Below are positions 1-11,900 of a DNA stretch of 64,000 bases, piece after piece. The notes under the pieces are model-generated. The model was not told the origin of the DNA and did no database searches. It saw nothing but the letters and a program-made list of their open reading frames with translations. Source of the stretch: Glebionis coronaria (Eukaryota > Streptophyta > Magnoliopsida > Asterales > Asteraceae); assembly GCA_025667525.1 (NCBI GenBank), contig CM046881.1:497695627-497759626 (forward strand), in the 5' to 3' direction. Within the stretch, counting starts at the first letter, position 1. Each line of letters begins with the position of its first letter. The position numbers and the translations under genes were made by a program.

Positions 1-1
1 C

Positions 2-1090
2 AAAGCATTTTATGGTCTGCATCAAGCTCCAAGAGCCTGGTATGCAACTTTATCTACTTTTCTACTAGATCATGGTTATAGGAGAGGAACCATTGACAAA
101 ACTCTGTTCATCAAGAAGAATGCTAAGGATATCATTCCAGTTCAAGTTGTTGTTGATGACATCATTTTTGGTTCTACCAAGAAGACATGGTGTAAAGAGT
201 TTGAAGCTTTGATGAAAGGAAGATTTCAAATGAGTTCTATGGGAGAACTAACTTTCTTTTTGGGACTACAAGTCAAAAAAAGGAAAGATGGAATATTTTT
301 CAGCCAAGATATATATGTTGCTGAAATCTTGAAGAAATTTCCATGTATGGATACAAGGAGTACATGCACACCTTTTGAAGCTAAGAAATCTTTATCAAAA
401 GATGAACATAGAGAAAATGTTGATATTCATCTATAAAGATCAATGATTGGTTCGTTGATGTATCTTACTACTTCATGGCCAGATATTATGTTTGCTGTGT
501 ATGCTTGTTCAAGGTTCCAAGTTCATCCAAAGGTGTCACATCTACATGCTATGAAAAAGATTTTTAAATATCTTAAAATTCAACCCAATTTAGGATTATG
601 GTATCCTAGAGATTACACCTTTGAATTGGAAGCTTACTCAGACAGTGATTATGCTGGAGCTAATCATGATAGGAAATCCACAACAAGAGGTTGTCAATTC
701 CTAGGCAGAAGACTCATATCATGGCAGTGTAAGAAGAAAACTATTGTTGCTACTTCAACAACTGAAGCTGAATATGTAGCTGCTACTCGTTGCTGTGGAC
801 AAGTACTTTGGATTCAAAATCAATAGTTAGATTATGGGTTTAACTTCATAGACACCAAGATTTACATTGATAATGAAAGTACTATATGCATTGTCAAGAA
901 TCTAGTATTTCACTCCAAGACCAAGCATATTGAAATAAGACATCACTTTATAAGAGATGCTTATGACAAGGAGCTTATTCAAGTCTTGAAGATTCATACA
1001 GACAACAATGTAGCTGATTTGTTGACCAAGGCATTTGATGCAAAGAGATTTGAATTCTTGGTGACACATATTGGTATGCTCAACCAATAG
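2..1090 (+). pseudogene. Sire-A pol 3' end: RT palm C-terminal part and RNase H
   Basis: In one frame from the left edge I read KAFYGLHQAPRAWY (copia RT), the active-site region as VVDD instead of the usual YVDD (about 149-160), the MSSMGELTFFLGLQV motif, then RNase H with SDSDYAG, STTEAEY and the KHIEIRHHFIRD and ADLLTKAF motifs, ending at the natural stop at 1090. Two in-frame stops, at 434-436 and 824-826, each look like single-base changes inside otherwise well conserved motifs (before SMIGSLMYLT, and after WIQNQ). The enzyme would copy RNA to cDNA and degrade the RNA template. This copy cannot make a full product, and the altered YxDD tyrosine suggests an already weakened RT. Confidence 0.93.
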
Positions 1091-1488
1091 ACTGCTGCAT
1101 ATGTTGAGGGGAGGTAATAGCTGTACAAATTTTTATAATTTTATAGTATAGTCTATGTTTTGTGTTTTTGATGTAATTGTAGGTTAATAGAAAAAGATAA
1201 AAGAGGTTACAATGATAGTGGAAAGCATGAACTGGTCAAAATTGTGTGGTACCGTTATAACTCCAAGTGCCGCTAGCACAAATTCAAGTACCGCTTATGT
1301 TTCATGTACCGCTACATGTCCGTTGTACCGTTAAGGGTCTCTTTTGTAAATTTGGCAGTTTCTTCGCGTTTGGGTTTGTTATTTACTTAAATACTTACTC
1401 CAATTATACAATTGATTAACCTAATCTTTTATTTTTATCTCTTGATTCTATAACCTTCTCTCTAATTTTTTGATCATCAAAAATACTA
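1091..1488 (+). other. Sire-A pol-ORF3 spacer with polypurine tract-like site and repeated GTACCG motifs
   Basis: Non-coding. Just after the pol stop is a GAGGGGAGGT polypurine run (about 1106-1115), similar to the tract before the 3' LTR at 33337-33346. Between about 1248 and 1336 there are several near copies of gtaccgtta/gtaccgcta. The same motif recurs in the U3 part of the 3' LTR (33374-33475). The 100 bp before ORF3 are AT- and pyrimidine-rich with no clear splice acceptor. It may be a leader or promoter for ORF3, but that is inference. Confidence 0.5.
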
Positions 1489-3149
1489 ATGACTGCTTTA
1501 CAAGTAATCTCTAAGTATAATCTGGTTACGAATCTTGCTAAGAATGATGACTCTCTTGGTTTCCATGAGATTCTTGGTTTCTTATCTCGAAGTCATGTTC
1601 GTTTTGCACTCACTGTAAGTCCAATTGTCTCTATTTCCATTGTTGAACAATTTTGGAATACTGTTGTGTTAGGTACTCGGTTTAATCAACCTTGCATTAA
1701 GGCTAGGGTAAATCATAGAAATATATATGTAACTGAGGTACTGATAAGGGCAAGTTTGAGATTAAATGATGAAAATGGACTTAGTATTCTTAATAATACA
1801 GAGATTGATGATGGCCTTGCAGGGGCTATAGAGGTGGTAGGGAAAGTCTTACTTTATTTAAAGCTTTATTTTTACCTTAATGGAAATTGTTTTTTCATGC
1901 TATTATTTACTGTTTAAGCTATAAAAGTACATCTTTTGATCAAATTCATGTTGCATTGGCATCAGCTAGTATTTGTCTAGCAAATAATAGAGTTTCTAAT
2001 TTTTCAAAATTAATTTTTGAAGGCATGACTAGGAATTTGGAAGGAACTAAAAAGTTTTTGATGTATCCTAGATTCATTCAGACTTTAGTTAGTGACCAAA
2101 TACCTAACCCACCAGAGTTAACTGATACATGGGATGTTCCTACATTCACAAAGAGAACCTTCTCTTTCTTGACCAAACAAGGCAATGCCTTTAAAGGAAC
2201 AGTTACACCATTGTTTTCTCATATGTTAGCCCAACCTGCCATTCAAGAAGGTGAGGATCCTAGCAATGCTAGAGCTTCTCAGCAAACTCCTTCTCACCAG
2301 AGTTCCCAATTCCTTGAAGATTCTCAATCTTCTTCTCACAATGTTGGTGCTCCACCAAACAGTCATGAGATGATCCATTCACCTGCTGCTTCTATTGATG
2401 CTAGTGGTTTACCACAAGCACAAGCACCAGAGGTGATGGATGTTGCAAATTTAACTGCTTTGTGTACTAGTTTTTCCCAACATGTACAGGTGTTGCAGAA
2501 AGAAAAGCTTGTTCAAGACAAGAAAATAGCTAAATTGGAAGCTAGCCTAGTCAAGTTGAGGAACAAAGTATCACCTTGGATGAGGCAACATTATTCTATT
2601 CAGAAGGTTGCACTCAAGAAGCAAAGATTTAGGAACCACAAGAAAAGGAAACTGAATGCAACCAAACAGGGGAGGAATTATGAAGAAAAACCACCTTCTT
2701 CTGATAATCAAACAAGGATCTCTAGAAATGACATCATTTTTGAGCTGGATGAAGTTGTCATGGGGACTTATGAAGATGGAACTGGTTTAGAGACTGGTGT
2801 GGATGGACCTTCAAATATGGAGATTCAATAGGAAGAACCGCAACCTACTCATGAGGAGCCACAAGTTGAAGAAATGATGGTAACTCAGCCAACACCACCA
2901 CCTCAAGCACCACTTCAAGTGAATTGGAGTGCTTTCTATGAGAAGTTGGAGGAAATTAACATTCAATTTCCTGTATCTTCAACTTCACCACCACAAAGAC
3001 AATTATGGTTTCAAAGGAAACAAACTTTGCAATTACTGTCTAGATCAAGAATGAGCAATGGATCAGATAAGACTGAAGAGGTGAAAGTTGAAATGATGGC
3101 TTTTATGGAAGAAAGAGTATTTGGGGATACACAAGTGATTGAAGAAACA
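1489..3149 (+). pseudogene. Sire-A ORF3 (extra ORF after pol), 5' portion
   Basis: The start ATG at 1489 opens a 142-codon frame (1489-1917). Homologous reading continues in another frame from about 1880 to 2831 and, past a stop at 2829-2831, to the Ty3-B insertion. So there is one frameshift near 1830-1880 and at least one nonsense codon (in frame near 1887-1900). Residues SHVRFALTVSPIV..EQFWNT and, later, FLMYPRFIQTLV align with the Sire-H ORF3 N-terminal domain (SHFKNAL..YEFWATKE; PYPRFIKLI). Then come a Ser/Gln/Pro-rich stretch and a short heptad-like segment (LQKEKLVQDKKIAKLEASL). No signal peptide or membrane span is visible, so an envelope role is not supported. Function unknown. The insertion falls after ...VIEET; the other half is at 30586-32548. 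Confidence 0.8.
3145..3149. repeat. Target-site duplication of Ty3-B, left copy (aaaca)
   Basis: aaaca directly precedes TGTAAAACCC and is repeated at 30581-30585 directly after GTTGTTACA. A perfect 5-bp duplication is standard for LTR-retrotransposon integration. Confidence 0.93.
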
Positions 3150-4621
3150 TGTAAAACCCGCATGCTTTCACCATGAATAGTATACTAATAATCGTACGTA
3201 CAAGATTACAACTTTCCTTATATAACATGAACACGAATCAGGAATGTTAATTACAAGAATTACGTACGTGTTATTACACGATAAGTATTATGCACGTGTT
3301 AATGCACGATAATAAGTACAGTAATACAGGATAATTATAATTATATTCACGAACATCTAACACACGATCATTTGAACCACGTACATATATTAATACACGA
3401 TAAATAATAATTACGTATTATAGATATAACATGAACATTTAAACAAGAACTACATGAATATTTAAAATACACGAACACGTTAAGTAGTCATTTAAACACG
3501 ACAAGTATTACGTAAATTAATATTACGTATAACATGTGAAGTTATTACAAGATAAATCACGACATAAAAATACACGGACCCGAGTACGTATTTAACTAAG
3601 CGTATATTTTAAACAAACGTTTTACGTGTGGGCTTTAGGCTGGCTGTTTAGACAAGGGAAAGAAAGGAGAGTGGGCCAAGGCCCACGGTGGGCTCGTGTA
3701 AAACAAACAGACGAGGGGGGGAGGGGTTGTATTTTTTGTTTAGACAACATACAATCTCATGAAGCCATAAAACAAAACAAACAACCGTAGTTTTTTTTCC
3801 TTTTGTTCTTCTTTGCCGCCGTCTCCCACCTCAAGAAACAGGAACGTGGGTTTTAGGGATCGAGGTTGAGGATTCGTTTGTTTTCCTAAACCCTAAATGA
3901 AACAAGGTAACACCAATCATGTTTTTATAATTTTTGTTTGATTTTCTTTTGGGTAATCGATGAGAATCTGTTTGATAGGAATTAAAAACATGATATGTGT
4001 TAGTAAAACCAAGGTTGGAACGGGGTGGTTGGTCTTGGGTCTCGTCTGCACACAAACCGAGAGTCAAGAGACTCTTGGTGGTAAATTAACCTCACCAGCC
4101 GCAACCCTAAAAGGGGTGTTGGCTCGGTTTGTTTCTGACGAGGGCAACACAACCCCAACAGGGGTGCGTTTGGCCTATCAATGGCAACGACAGAAGGGGG
4201 TGTTTGTTCAGGGAGTGGAAACCGAGACCTTGTGGTCTCGGTGGGAATTTATAGCAAGCAGGGGAAACCGGCTACTGCCGGTGGTAGTAACACAACTGCT
4301 AGGGGGAAATTGGCAGATTAGGGGGTGTTTGGTTTTTGATTTAAGACAGGCTTGAGGGACTGTTTGGCTAAGGGTTTAAGAAACGATTAAGGGGCTGTTT
4401 GGTTCGGCTTATATGTAAACACAACATGGGTTTTCACGGTTTCGGTTAATGACATGTTTTAATAAAATAATACATGGGTTCGGGTTATTATTTTTACAAG
4501 TTTAATTAGCTTTACATGTATATTAATTAACAAAGTAATTAAATTAATAAAACATGACGTTTGATTACAAGATTAATTAAACTAATTTAGCATGCTATAT
4601 AATTAATTTAATTTAGACATG

Positions 4622-4790
4622 ACTTAGGTTAATTATTATTAGTAATAATACATGACTTTAACCTAAGTATTTTATGATTTAATTTAGACTAAAGTAATTA
4701 GTTAATTGCTAAATCATGACATTTAATTAATTAATTTCCATGACTTAGGTTATATTAATAATAAATATTAATACATGTTTTAACCTAAGT
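4622..4790. repeat. Two tandem inverted-repeat units in the Ty3-B LTR
   Basis: ACTTAGGTTA (4622-4631) pairs with TAACCTAAGT (4659-4668). The same arms recur at 4743-4752 and 4781-4790, a period near 121 bp. The first loop is itself self-complementary (TATTATT/AATAATA). The same arrangement is kept in the 3' LTR around 28875-29045. Confidence 0.8.
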
Positions 4791-4977
4791 ATATTATACA
4801 CTTAATTTAATTAAATCATGTTTATATTTAATTAAATCTTATAACTTATACTTTATTTAATTTACATGTTATAACTAATAAACAATACTATTAATCACAT
4901 GACTTAGTATAATTAATCAGTAAAACTAAGCTTATATTATTTAGCTTATTAATCCAGCTTAATTCTAATTATATAAA

Positions 4978-5135
4978 CTTTCTATTTCAGGAAAACTTAC
5001 TATTTTTAGAAACTTTCTATATGTAGAAACTATTCTATTTTAAGAAGTAAATCTCTTTTTGGAAACTTCCTATTTTTGGAAACTTCCTATTTTTGGAAAC
5101 TTTCTATTTTAGGAAACCTGCTTTTTTAGAAAGTT
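4978..5135 (+). repeat. About 19-20-bp degenerate minisatellite in the Ty3-B LTR
   Basis: Repeats of a GGAAACTTTCTATTTTT-like unit, about seven copies with variants. A shorter version (about 29230-29370) is in the 3' LTR, so copy number has changed since insertion. Confidence 0.75.
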
Positions 5136-6028
5136 ACTTATTATTACACAACGAGTATAATAATACAAGAAATACAAGTAATACTTAATCAGAATATCCA
5201 GAATACATGATAAACACGATATAACGATAAAATCAGTAAAACAAGACATGGACATATAAAACAAGCTAAGACATGATATAAAACAAGTTACGTACAAAGT
5301 AATCAGAATACTTATACACGTATATTATCTATGTAGCATTAGTGAGATCGAAGTAGGACTCTCTTTCGTTCGTCTTCTTCGCTCACTGGACACATGGTAC
5401 GGCTTCTACGTCCTTTCAGTATGGACATTCTTCCTTATTAGGATTCCCCGTATGGAACCAACTATTTTCCCAGTATATGTTTTATATGTTTTTGAATTGC
5501 TTATGTTTAATTGGATACCTAAAGCCATAAACATGCATGACCAGTTTCACCTAGTTATGGAGGTACCATAACCATAACACTGGAGGCACCAGTGTTATGA
5601 CTTCACCACGGCGGAGTGATAGCTCGTGGCATCCCTTCAGCTTTTGGCCATATTATTATTATCATGTGGGGCGTATGGGTGCATCCTAGGTTACATGTTT
5701 TTATAGATTATTCAGGTGATCGTGGTGTGTGCCTTGCATCCTTCACAAGGAGCTAATTCCACCTACCCAAAAACTTATATTAATTAGAGGCAGCCCCTCT
5801 AATTGCATTACGAGGTCACCCATCCAAGTATTCATGCACGTTGATATTTCATGACCTATATTGGCTAATGGTAAACATGTTAAACAATTTTATGAGATAA
5901 ACATAAGGCTTTTCAAACTATAAAACCAGTTTTACTAGGTACTACTAGGTTTTCCAGGGCTTATTCATTTCCACTGCTATATGTTTTACATGCTTATATT
6001 ATTCATTCCATTCTTGTATATCCGTGCA

Positions 6029-6082
6029 CTGAGCGTTATGCTCAGCCGTTACTTTCCTTTCTATGTCCCAAAACGGCAGGTA
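6029..6082 (+). promoter_or_regulatory. Ty3-B LTR hairpin plus CAGGTA module
   Basis: Arms CTGAGC (6029-6034) and GCTCAG (6040-6045) with loop GTTAT, followed 31 bp later by CAGGTA (6077-6082), 267 bp before the LTR end. The 3' LTR keeps the hairpin at 30263-30279. Equivalent modules occur in the Ty3-C and Ty3-E LTRs. Role unknown; it may act in the RNA leader or 3' end. Confidence 0.5.
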
Positions 6083-6347
6083 CCCAAGGTCTGACTCGAG
6101 CTTTTGGAGGACATGCATAGGATGGAAGCTGCCATAGACTTCTTTTCCTTTTGCCTTCATATATTTATGCTTGTTTAGTCTTTCATTCATTTCATATACT
6201 TTATTTATGTTTTGGGCTTATGTTTGGGAACTGATGTTTGATTCTGGTTTCCCTATGGTCATGTATGTTTTACTACATATTACCTTGCATGCTTTGATGA
6301 CACTCCATAATTACGCGTAACGGTTCACTTATCAAAGTAGGGTGTTA

Positions 6348-6352
6348 CAATT
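6348..6352. repeat. Target-site duplication of Ty3-C, left copy (caatt)
   Basis: caatt precedes TTAACACCCCC here and follows GGGTTTTACAT at 23232-23236. The match is 5/5 if one extra T is allowed at the right end of the element. The original Ty3-B sequence would have read through LTR end, spacer and primer site. Confidence 0.7.
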
Positions 6353-6637
6353 TTAACACCCCCAAATTTACACGCAGCGGAATACATCTTTGGGTGCTAA
6401 ACAATGATACAACAACAAATAATTTATAAAGAACGACTCGAAAAGAGACGTTTTAGATTTATCGTTCCTAAAACATTTGTCAGAGTAGCGTAGTCCCAAG
6501 TAATCGTTACCAAAAGATAAGTTAAAACAACATATTAGTTTGTTTTAAAAATGGAACGATAAATAAATCAAAGAGTTTGAACAACAAAAGCAGTGCACAA
6601 CTTCATTCCCGTGACCTCCAAGCTTCCACTTCTTGAT

Positions 6638-6680
6638 TACCTGAAATACATGTGAGTAAAACAATCAGCAAAAATGCCGA
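6638..6680 (-). promoter_or_regulatory. Ty3-C LTR hairpin plus CAGGTA module (LTR1 copy)
   Basis: On the minus strand TCGGCA-TTTT-TGCTGA (6665-6680), a 6-bp stem with one G-U pair, is followed 21 bases later by CAGGTA (complement of 6638-6643), 285 bp before the LTR end. LTR2 is identical. In LTR3 the base at 20977 is changed and breaks one pair. Confidence 0.5.
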
Positions 6681-8483
6681 GTGAATCTATAGGTTTATGT
6701 AATCAATTTGAACACAAGCAAAGAGTACAAGTTTGTGGCATGCTTATAAGCATCAAATAATAGTTTGCATCAACAATGATAATTGTATATAGCATAAATT
6801 GCAATAAGCTCATGGAACCGAGCCCTTAGACACTCCCATATCAGTCTAATAAGACGAGAGATTTATTAATTGTCGGTTACCTCCAGATTATTGGTACATT
6901 GCCGTATACCTGACTTCTCAATACAATATGTTCAAACAGTGTGGAGGTCGGGCCTAAGCTTCTATGACAAGTCCACAAAAACTGAACCGGGGCGGCTTCC
7001 CCCATAGATCTATTAATTGTACTAGCGGTTAACCCATCATAGGTTAATTAACGGTCCATAATTGAGGTTTTAACAAAGGCAATCACTTAATGCAATTTAA
7101 AGGCAACCACGGGTCCATTCATAGAGGGACAAAGCATACCATAAAAATCTTGTGTTCTAAGTTTATAAAAACATGTATTCCCCCTCGCGGGTTTAAAATC
7201 ATTTAATAACTAGTATAAAGCGAGGCTATAGACTCACCTTAGTACTTATAGTAGTTGAAGACGATCGCCGACCATAGTAGATGCCCAAAAAACACGACAA
7301 CCGCAACCTAGCAAATAAGGTGCGTACATTAATAATAGACTCGAGAAATAAATGATACTTAATAAAATCAAACTCAAGTATAAAATCACGACAAGTCGAG
7401 AGAAAACGATGCAAGTGGTTCTATTATACTCTCCTATATATTCATTTTATTATTATATGCCTTTAATAAAAATCAGCCGGAACATACCGAATGTCCAAGC
7501 CGTTTTCCCATACTTAAACATATCAAATTTTTATGATACTACTCAGAGAACTTACTTACTATATATAGAAAGTCCTTCCAAAAGCCCATTAAAAGATTTT
7601 ACTTCTAAAGTTCCCTGTCCGACTCATCTTTGAATCACAAAATCCGGACAGTTTAGCGACCTTGACTTACGAAACCATTTTGACCATTCTAAACAACTCC
7701 GTTTGTAAAACCGCCACTTGATTCTAAAAATAGACACAAAATGCTAAACTTGGAGCCTGAGAACAGCCCTTGAATCATTTTGAAACTCATTTTATAGTCC
7801 CCGAGATTCGATCCAAATATCGACAACAATTTTCAGATTGTGTCAACACTCGTCTCCCGGTACACGAAAATCAAACTAGTGTAACTTCCACCTTGTTTGG
7901 AGTTGGAAGGCCTACTTTATATCAAATCGAAGCTAACGAAATTCTCTACAACATAATACAATCATATCATCCTATATTCAGACTTAAGACCCTCGAAAAT
8001 GGCCTCAAACCTACTGCCTAAAATTGACTATAAAAATCTCTTACAAAATCAAGTTTTTGATCAAAACCAACAACTTTTATCATCATTCTAACATCCTAAC
8101 ATCACCATAAACCAATCCTAACACTTGTATCATCATCAAAATCAAAAATCCAAAAATTAAAATTCAACTTTTTAACAAAAACATTACATAAACATCATTT
8201 GATCATCATCTCTAACACATGCATGATCAAAATCACCACCTAACAAGCCTAGTTTTTTTATCAAAATTCAAAACTCAATGCATGTAAGTAAAAATGGTAT
8301 CATTAGAATCACCTTTCAAAAATAGGAATGGGACTTGTTTTGTTTTTGGATGGATCAAAGTTGATCATCAAAAAAAATTGATGGAATGGATGGTGGTGGT
8401 GTAGGCCAAAATGGAAAAGGAAGAAGAAAGATGGTGATTTTTGTTTTAATGAATTTTTTTATATGAATTGTGTTAGTGGAAAA

Positions 8484-8494
8484 CATATATATAG
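8484..8494 (-). promoter_or_regulatory. TATA-like element of the Ty3-C LTR
   Basis: CTATATATATG on the minus strand, 429-439 bp inside the LTR, also at 15638-15648 and 22792-22802. The related LTR-D has TATATAAA at the equivalent distance (34600-34607), which supports a shared core promoter position. Confidence 0.55.
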
Positions 8495-8922
8495 TGTAAG
8501 GTTAGGGTAGTTTTTGCCAATTTGTGATAGTTTTGGTCCAAAATGTAATAAAATAGTTTAAAAGGGTAAAAATGTAAATTGCAAATTTTTAAATATTTAC
8601 GAGACTCGGGTTTCGTAAAAATACTTTTTTTAAAATTTTAAACGCACACGAAAAATAATAATATAACGACTCGATACGTAATTAAAACGACATCGTCGAA
8701 AATATTAAATATCGAAACGATCGATAATAAAATATAATTTTTTTGGCATCCGTCGGTATCGCGATCACTAGTAGTCCTCGTTACTTGTCAAAATATTAAA
8801 ATATAATATTTAATATCGGTTTCAACTTAAACCGTTAAACATAATAATATTTAACGTTATAAAATACTTCAAAATAATTGAAAGTAGAATTAAATTATGA
8901 CCTTATTTTTACGGGTTTTACA

Positions 8923-11900
8923 TCCTCACCACCTTAAGGGAGCGACGTCCCGGCGCTCAACTCGCCTCATACACGAGTTGTTCACTACCCGGAAGGATGA
9001 CGGCATTCCTTATAAAGAAGTCTTCACGTTCCCACGTGAATCTCGATCCACGATCTCCACTGGTTCTTTTACAAAACGCAACTTGTCGTCAAGTTGTATC
9101 TCACCAAAAAGGAATAAATAAATCCTTATCCACAAGTCACCCGTCAAGCCCGACACATGAAAATTTTATGAATCACACGAAGCTCATTCGATAACAAGAA
9201 TAGATGACAGGATTTTCGGATAAGTCCAGTTAAAAAGAATGTTGCAAATTAAAGGATATCCATCGGCCGGATAGCCATGGACACACATCAAAAAGAACTA
9301 ACAAGAAAAACATTTTCGTCATCGGAGGGTGCTCACACACGGGTCCCTACTCAATAGATAATACAAAGACACCATCTCACTTTCGCCAATGCGCATTCAA
9401 AAACTCAATGAACATCGTCGTTGAAAGTCAAAAAGATATTACATATTATGTGCTCTACATGATTGGACGTCATCGGATGATGTCGCCTCAAGTTCTCACA
9501 ACTTACGATCATTTGACTAGATCACACACCATATAAGTACATAAAAGAAAAGGTCGAACATAACATCGATTATAGATCTCCATCGTTAATCATCGAGAAA
9601 ACCTTGAACGAACCCTTGATAATAACTACTTGATCTCCAGAGTCTTCTATGATCCTTCGATAGTAGCAAGTAAGATTACAAAAACTTCATATCCATGATA
9701 AGTTGCCATTGATAACTCGGTCCTCAATCATTCCACAAGTACACACATAAATCCTGGTGACACTTATCGTTTCTTCTTATAACTGCTTCCCGAGATTCAC
9801 TTTAAACTCCGAATAAAATAGTGATCTTCAATAAGAGGAATAGAACGAGATAAGAATGAATTCAATAAACGCAATAAAAGACAAGATGTGGTAAAATGAT
9901 TTAAGATTAACGATCGACGAGGGATCTCGACTCACGTAACCTAAAACATAATTATTCACAATACTAGAAAAATGAGAGCGAAGAATGAATTATACATTAT
10001 CATTAAAATAAAGTTTGTCACAATTATCCGTACCGGATTTGGTATTACCTTAAAACTCAATTGAGATACTTTCTTGATAAAGATGATATATTAAAGATAG
10101 AAGTTAAAGAACTTTATAATTTATTTTGGTTGTCTTAAGAATCTTTGAAAGAATGACATGAATTTATTAATTAAACTCATATTGATGGTTACGATTTAGA
10201 AAATATAATTCCCAAATTAAATCATTATTAGGAATATAAATTAGACCGGTAATTTCATTACATTAAAAGTAAAGTATGATAAGTCACTTAGTTCAAAAGA
10301 TAGAGCATAATTTCATTTTAAAACATTAGTTTTAGTTATACAAAAGATGATGTATAAATTTGACCTTTTTTCTTGTAATGGTTATTTCGATAATTGAAAA
10401 TCATTGGAAAATGTATAAAAGTTCCATAAAAATTTTATAATACTTTGTAGAAATACATAAAGGTGTTTATTATTTCAAAATAAATATGGGATATATTCGG
10501 GTTTCAAAATGTGACAAGATAACAAACGAATACGAATGGAAATAATGGTCAACAATTAGTACGAAATCAGCGGTACAAAAGAGGACGGAGCAGATGTCGT
10601 ATGAATTCTTAAAGAGAATAATAAAATAAAGGCGTCGATGGTAAGACGATAAGAAATAATAGATTAAACAAGTTGTCAATTTTGTTAGTGCGGTCGATGG
10701 TTCACCAATATCAGCTCGTTAACTTAGCGGTGGTTGATACATGATCGGAAAGAAGATCCATACAAAAATTTTAATAAATAAAATTCCTAATAATCACTTG
10801 TAATTAAAACAAATCAAATGAACAATGTTAGTGTTTAAAGAGACAAGTTAAAGCACGATTCACAAGAGTGGATTTCGAGACAAACGAGAGTGACGGACGT
10901 CATCCCGGATATACGAAAATCGCTCTAGTGATACGTCATTATTCACGTGCGGAGACATTCCAAAGATCTACGCGGTCGCATAAAGAAGATTGGACGAGAA
11001 GGAAGGATAAAACATCGAGACTTTCAAGTCTTTTATCAACAGTCAGTAATTAGACGAACGGTCAAAAGAAATCAGTTATAAGACAAAATGAAGTAACAAG
11101 TAGAAAAAACGATCGTCGAGTAAAAACGTACTTATAATCACGTAATTCGTTTAACAAAAGGTAAGAAAACATATGCGGATGCATAGAAATTATGCTACTT
11201 GCATAAAATATAAAGGTTTTCAAAACTTTCTTTTCAATTTATTTCATTTTATTTATATTTATCATAATTACAAGTAAAAAGTTGATTATTATCAAGATTT
11301 TTAAGGTGACTACTATTCAGCCTAGCATGGCTCCTTCTAAATTAGACATAGGTGATCAGGCCATGTATAATTTAGGGCTAGCAATGCAGTGCTCCATTTC
11401 GTCGAAAAGTATTAAGTTTCTTATGTTTATATATAAACCATGCCATTTGAAAAATGGAATTTAAAAATAGTTTATAAATTTATAGGATACAAGTAATTTG
11501 TGAGATACTCAATAAGCAACTTTTAATGTTACAAAAAGTATTTTATAAGACCAAAGTAAAAACAGTTGGTGAAAATAATCGTAAAACAATATCAAATTTA
11601 TTAATAAGGTGACAGTATGACGCCGTATAAAGTAGCCAAAGGTTTGCAAAAAGTAGCAAATAGTAGCTCATAAAACAACCAATGAAATGGTCACGAGTTA
11701 ATAAGGTTTCAAAAGGTTATAAGGTTTAGACGAAAACGCCATGAGACATGTGACAAGAATGTCAACGAAGAATGTGAAGGCAAAACTTCAGAACTCAACT
11801 CAAATCAGTGGAAAGTTAGAAGAAAACGAAAATAAAATAACATCGAATGACAAATGAGTCATATATATGAAAAGAATAAAACAATCCACATGTGTATTCT

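Larger units (their letters stand above)
3150..6349 (+). repeat. Ty3-B 5' LTR (3,200 bp)
   Basis: Begins TGTAAAACCCGCATG and ends GGGTGTTACA. The matching 3' copy is at 27390-30580. It contains a G-rich block (3700-4400) with long chance open frames, an AT-rich block (4400-5300) with two large inverted repeats, a short TATTTTTGGAAACTTTC-type minisatellite, and a hairpin plus CAGGTA module near the end (6029-6082). Unusually long for a plant LTR. Confidence 0.92.
6353..8922 (-). repeat. Ty3-C LTR1 (3' LTR of the tandem)
   Basis: 2,570 bp. Minus-strand TATA-like CTATATATATG lies at 8484-8494, followed by a pyrimidine-rich AT leader. The hairpin plus CAGGTA module is at 6638-6680. Private differences from the other two LTRs include positions 6418 and 6590. 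The polypurine tract abuts its right edge (8923-8935). Short open frames here (for example 7352-7633 and 7770-8021) lie antisense to the element and look meaningless. Confidence 0.92.

Noticed and set aside
3960..4355. 131-codon open frame in the Ty3-B 5' LTR, also open in the 3' LTR (28226-28570)
   Set aside because: The two copies differ by many amino acids for a modest DNA divergence, it resembles no protein I know, and it lies in a G-rich stretch with few stops. Chance frame is more likely.
7352..8021. Repeated small ORFs (93, 83, 74, 65 codons) conserved in three copies of Ty3-C
   Set aside because: Conservation comes only from the recent tandem duplication. They run antisense to the element and match nothing recognisable.
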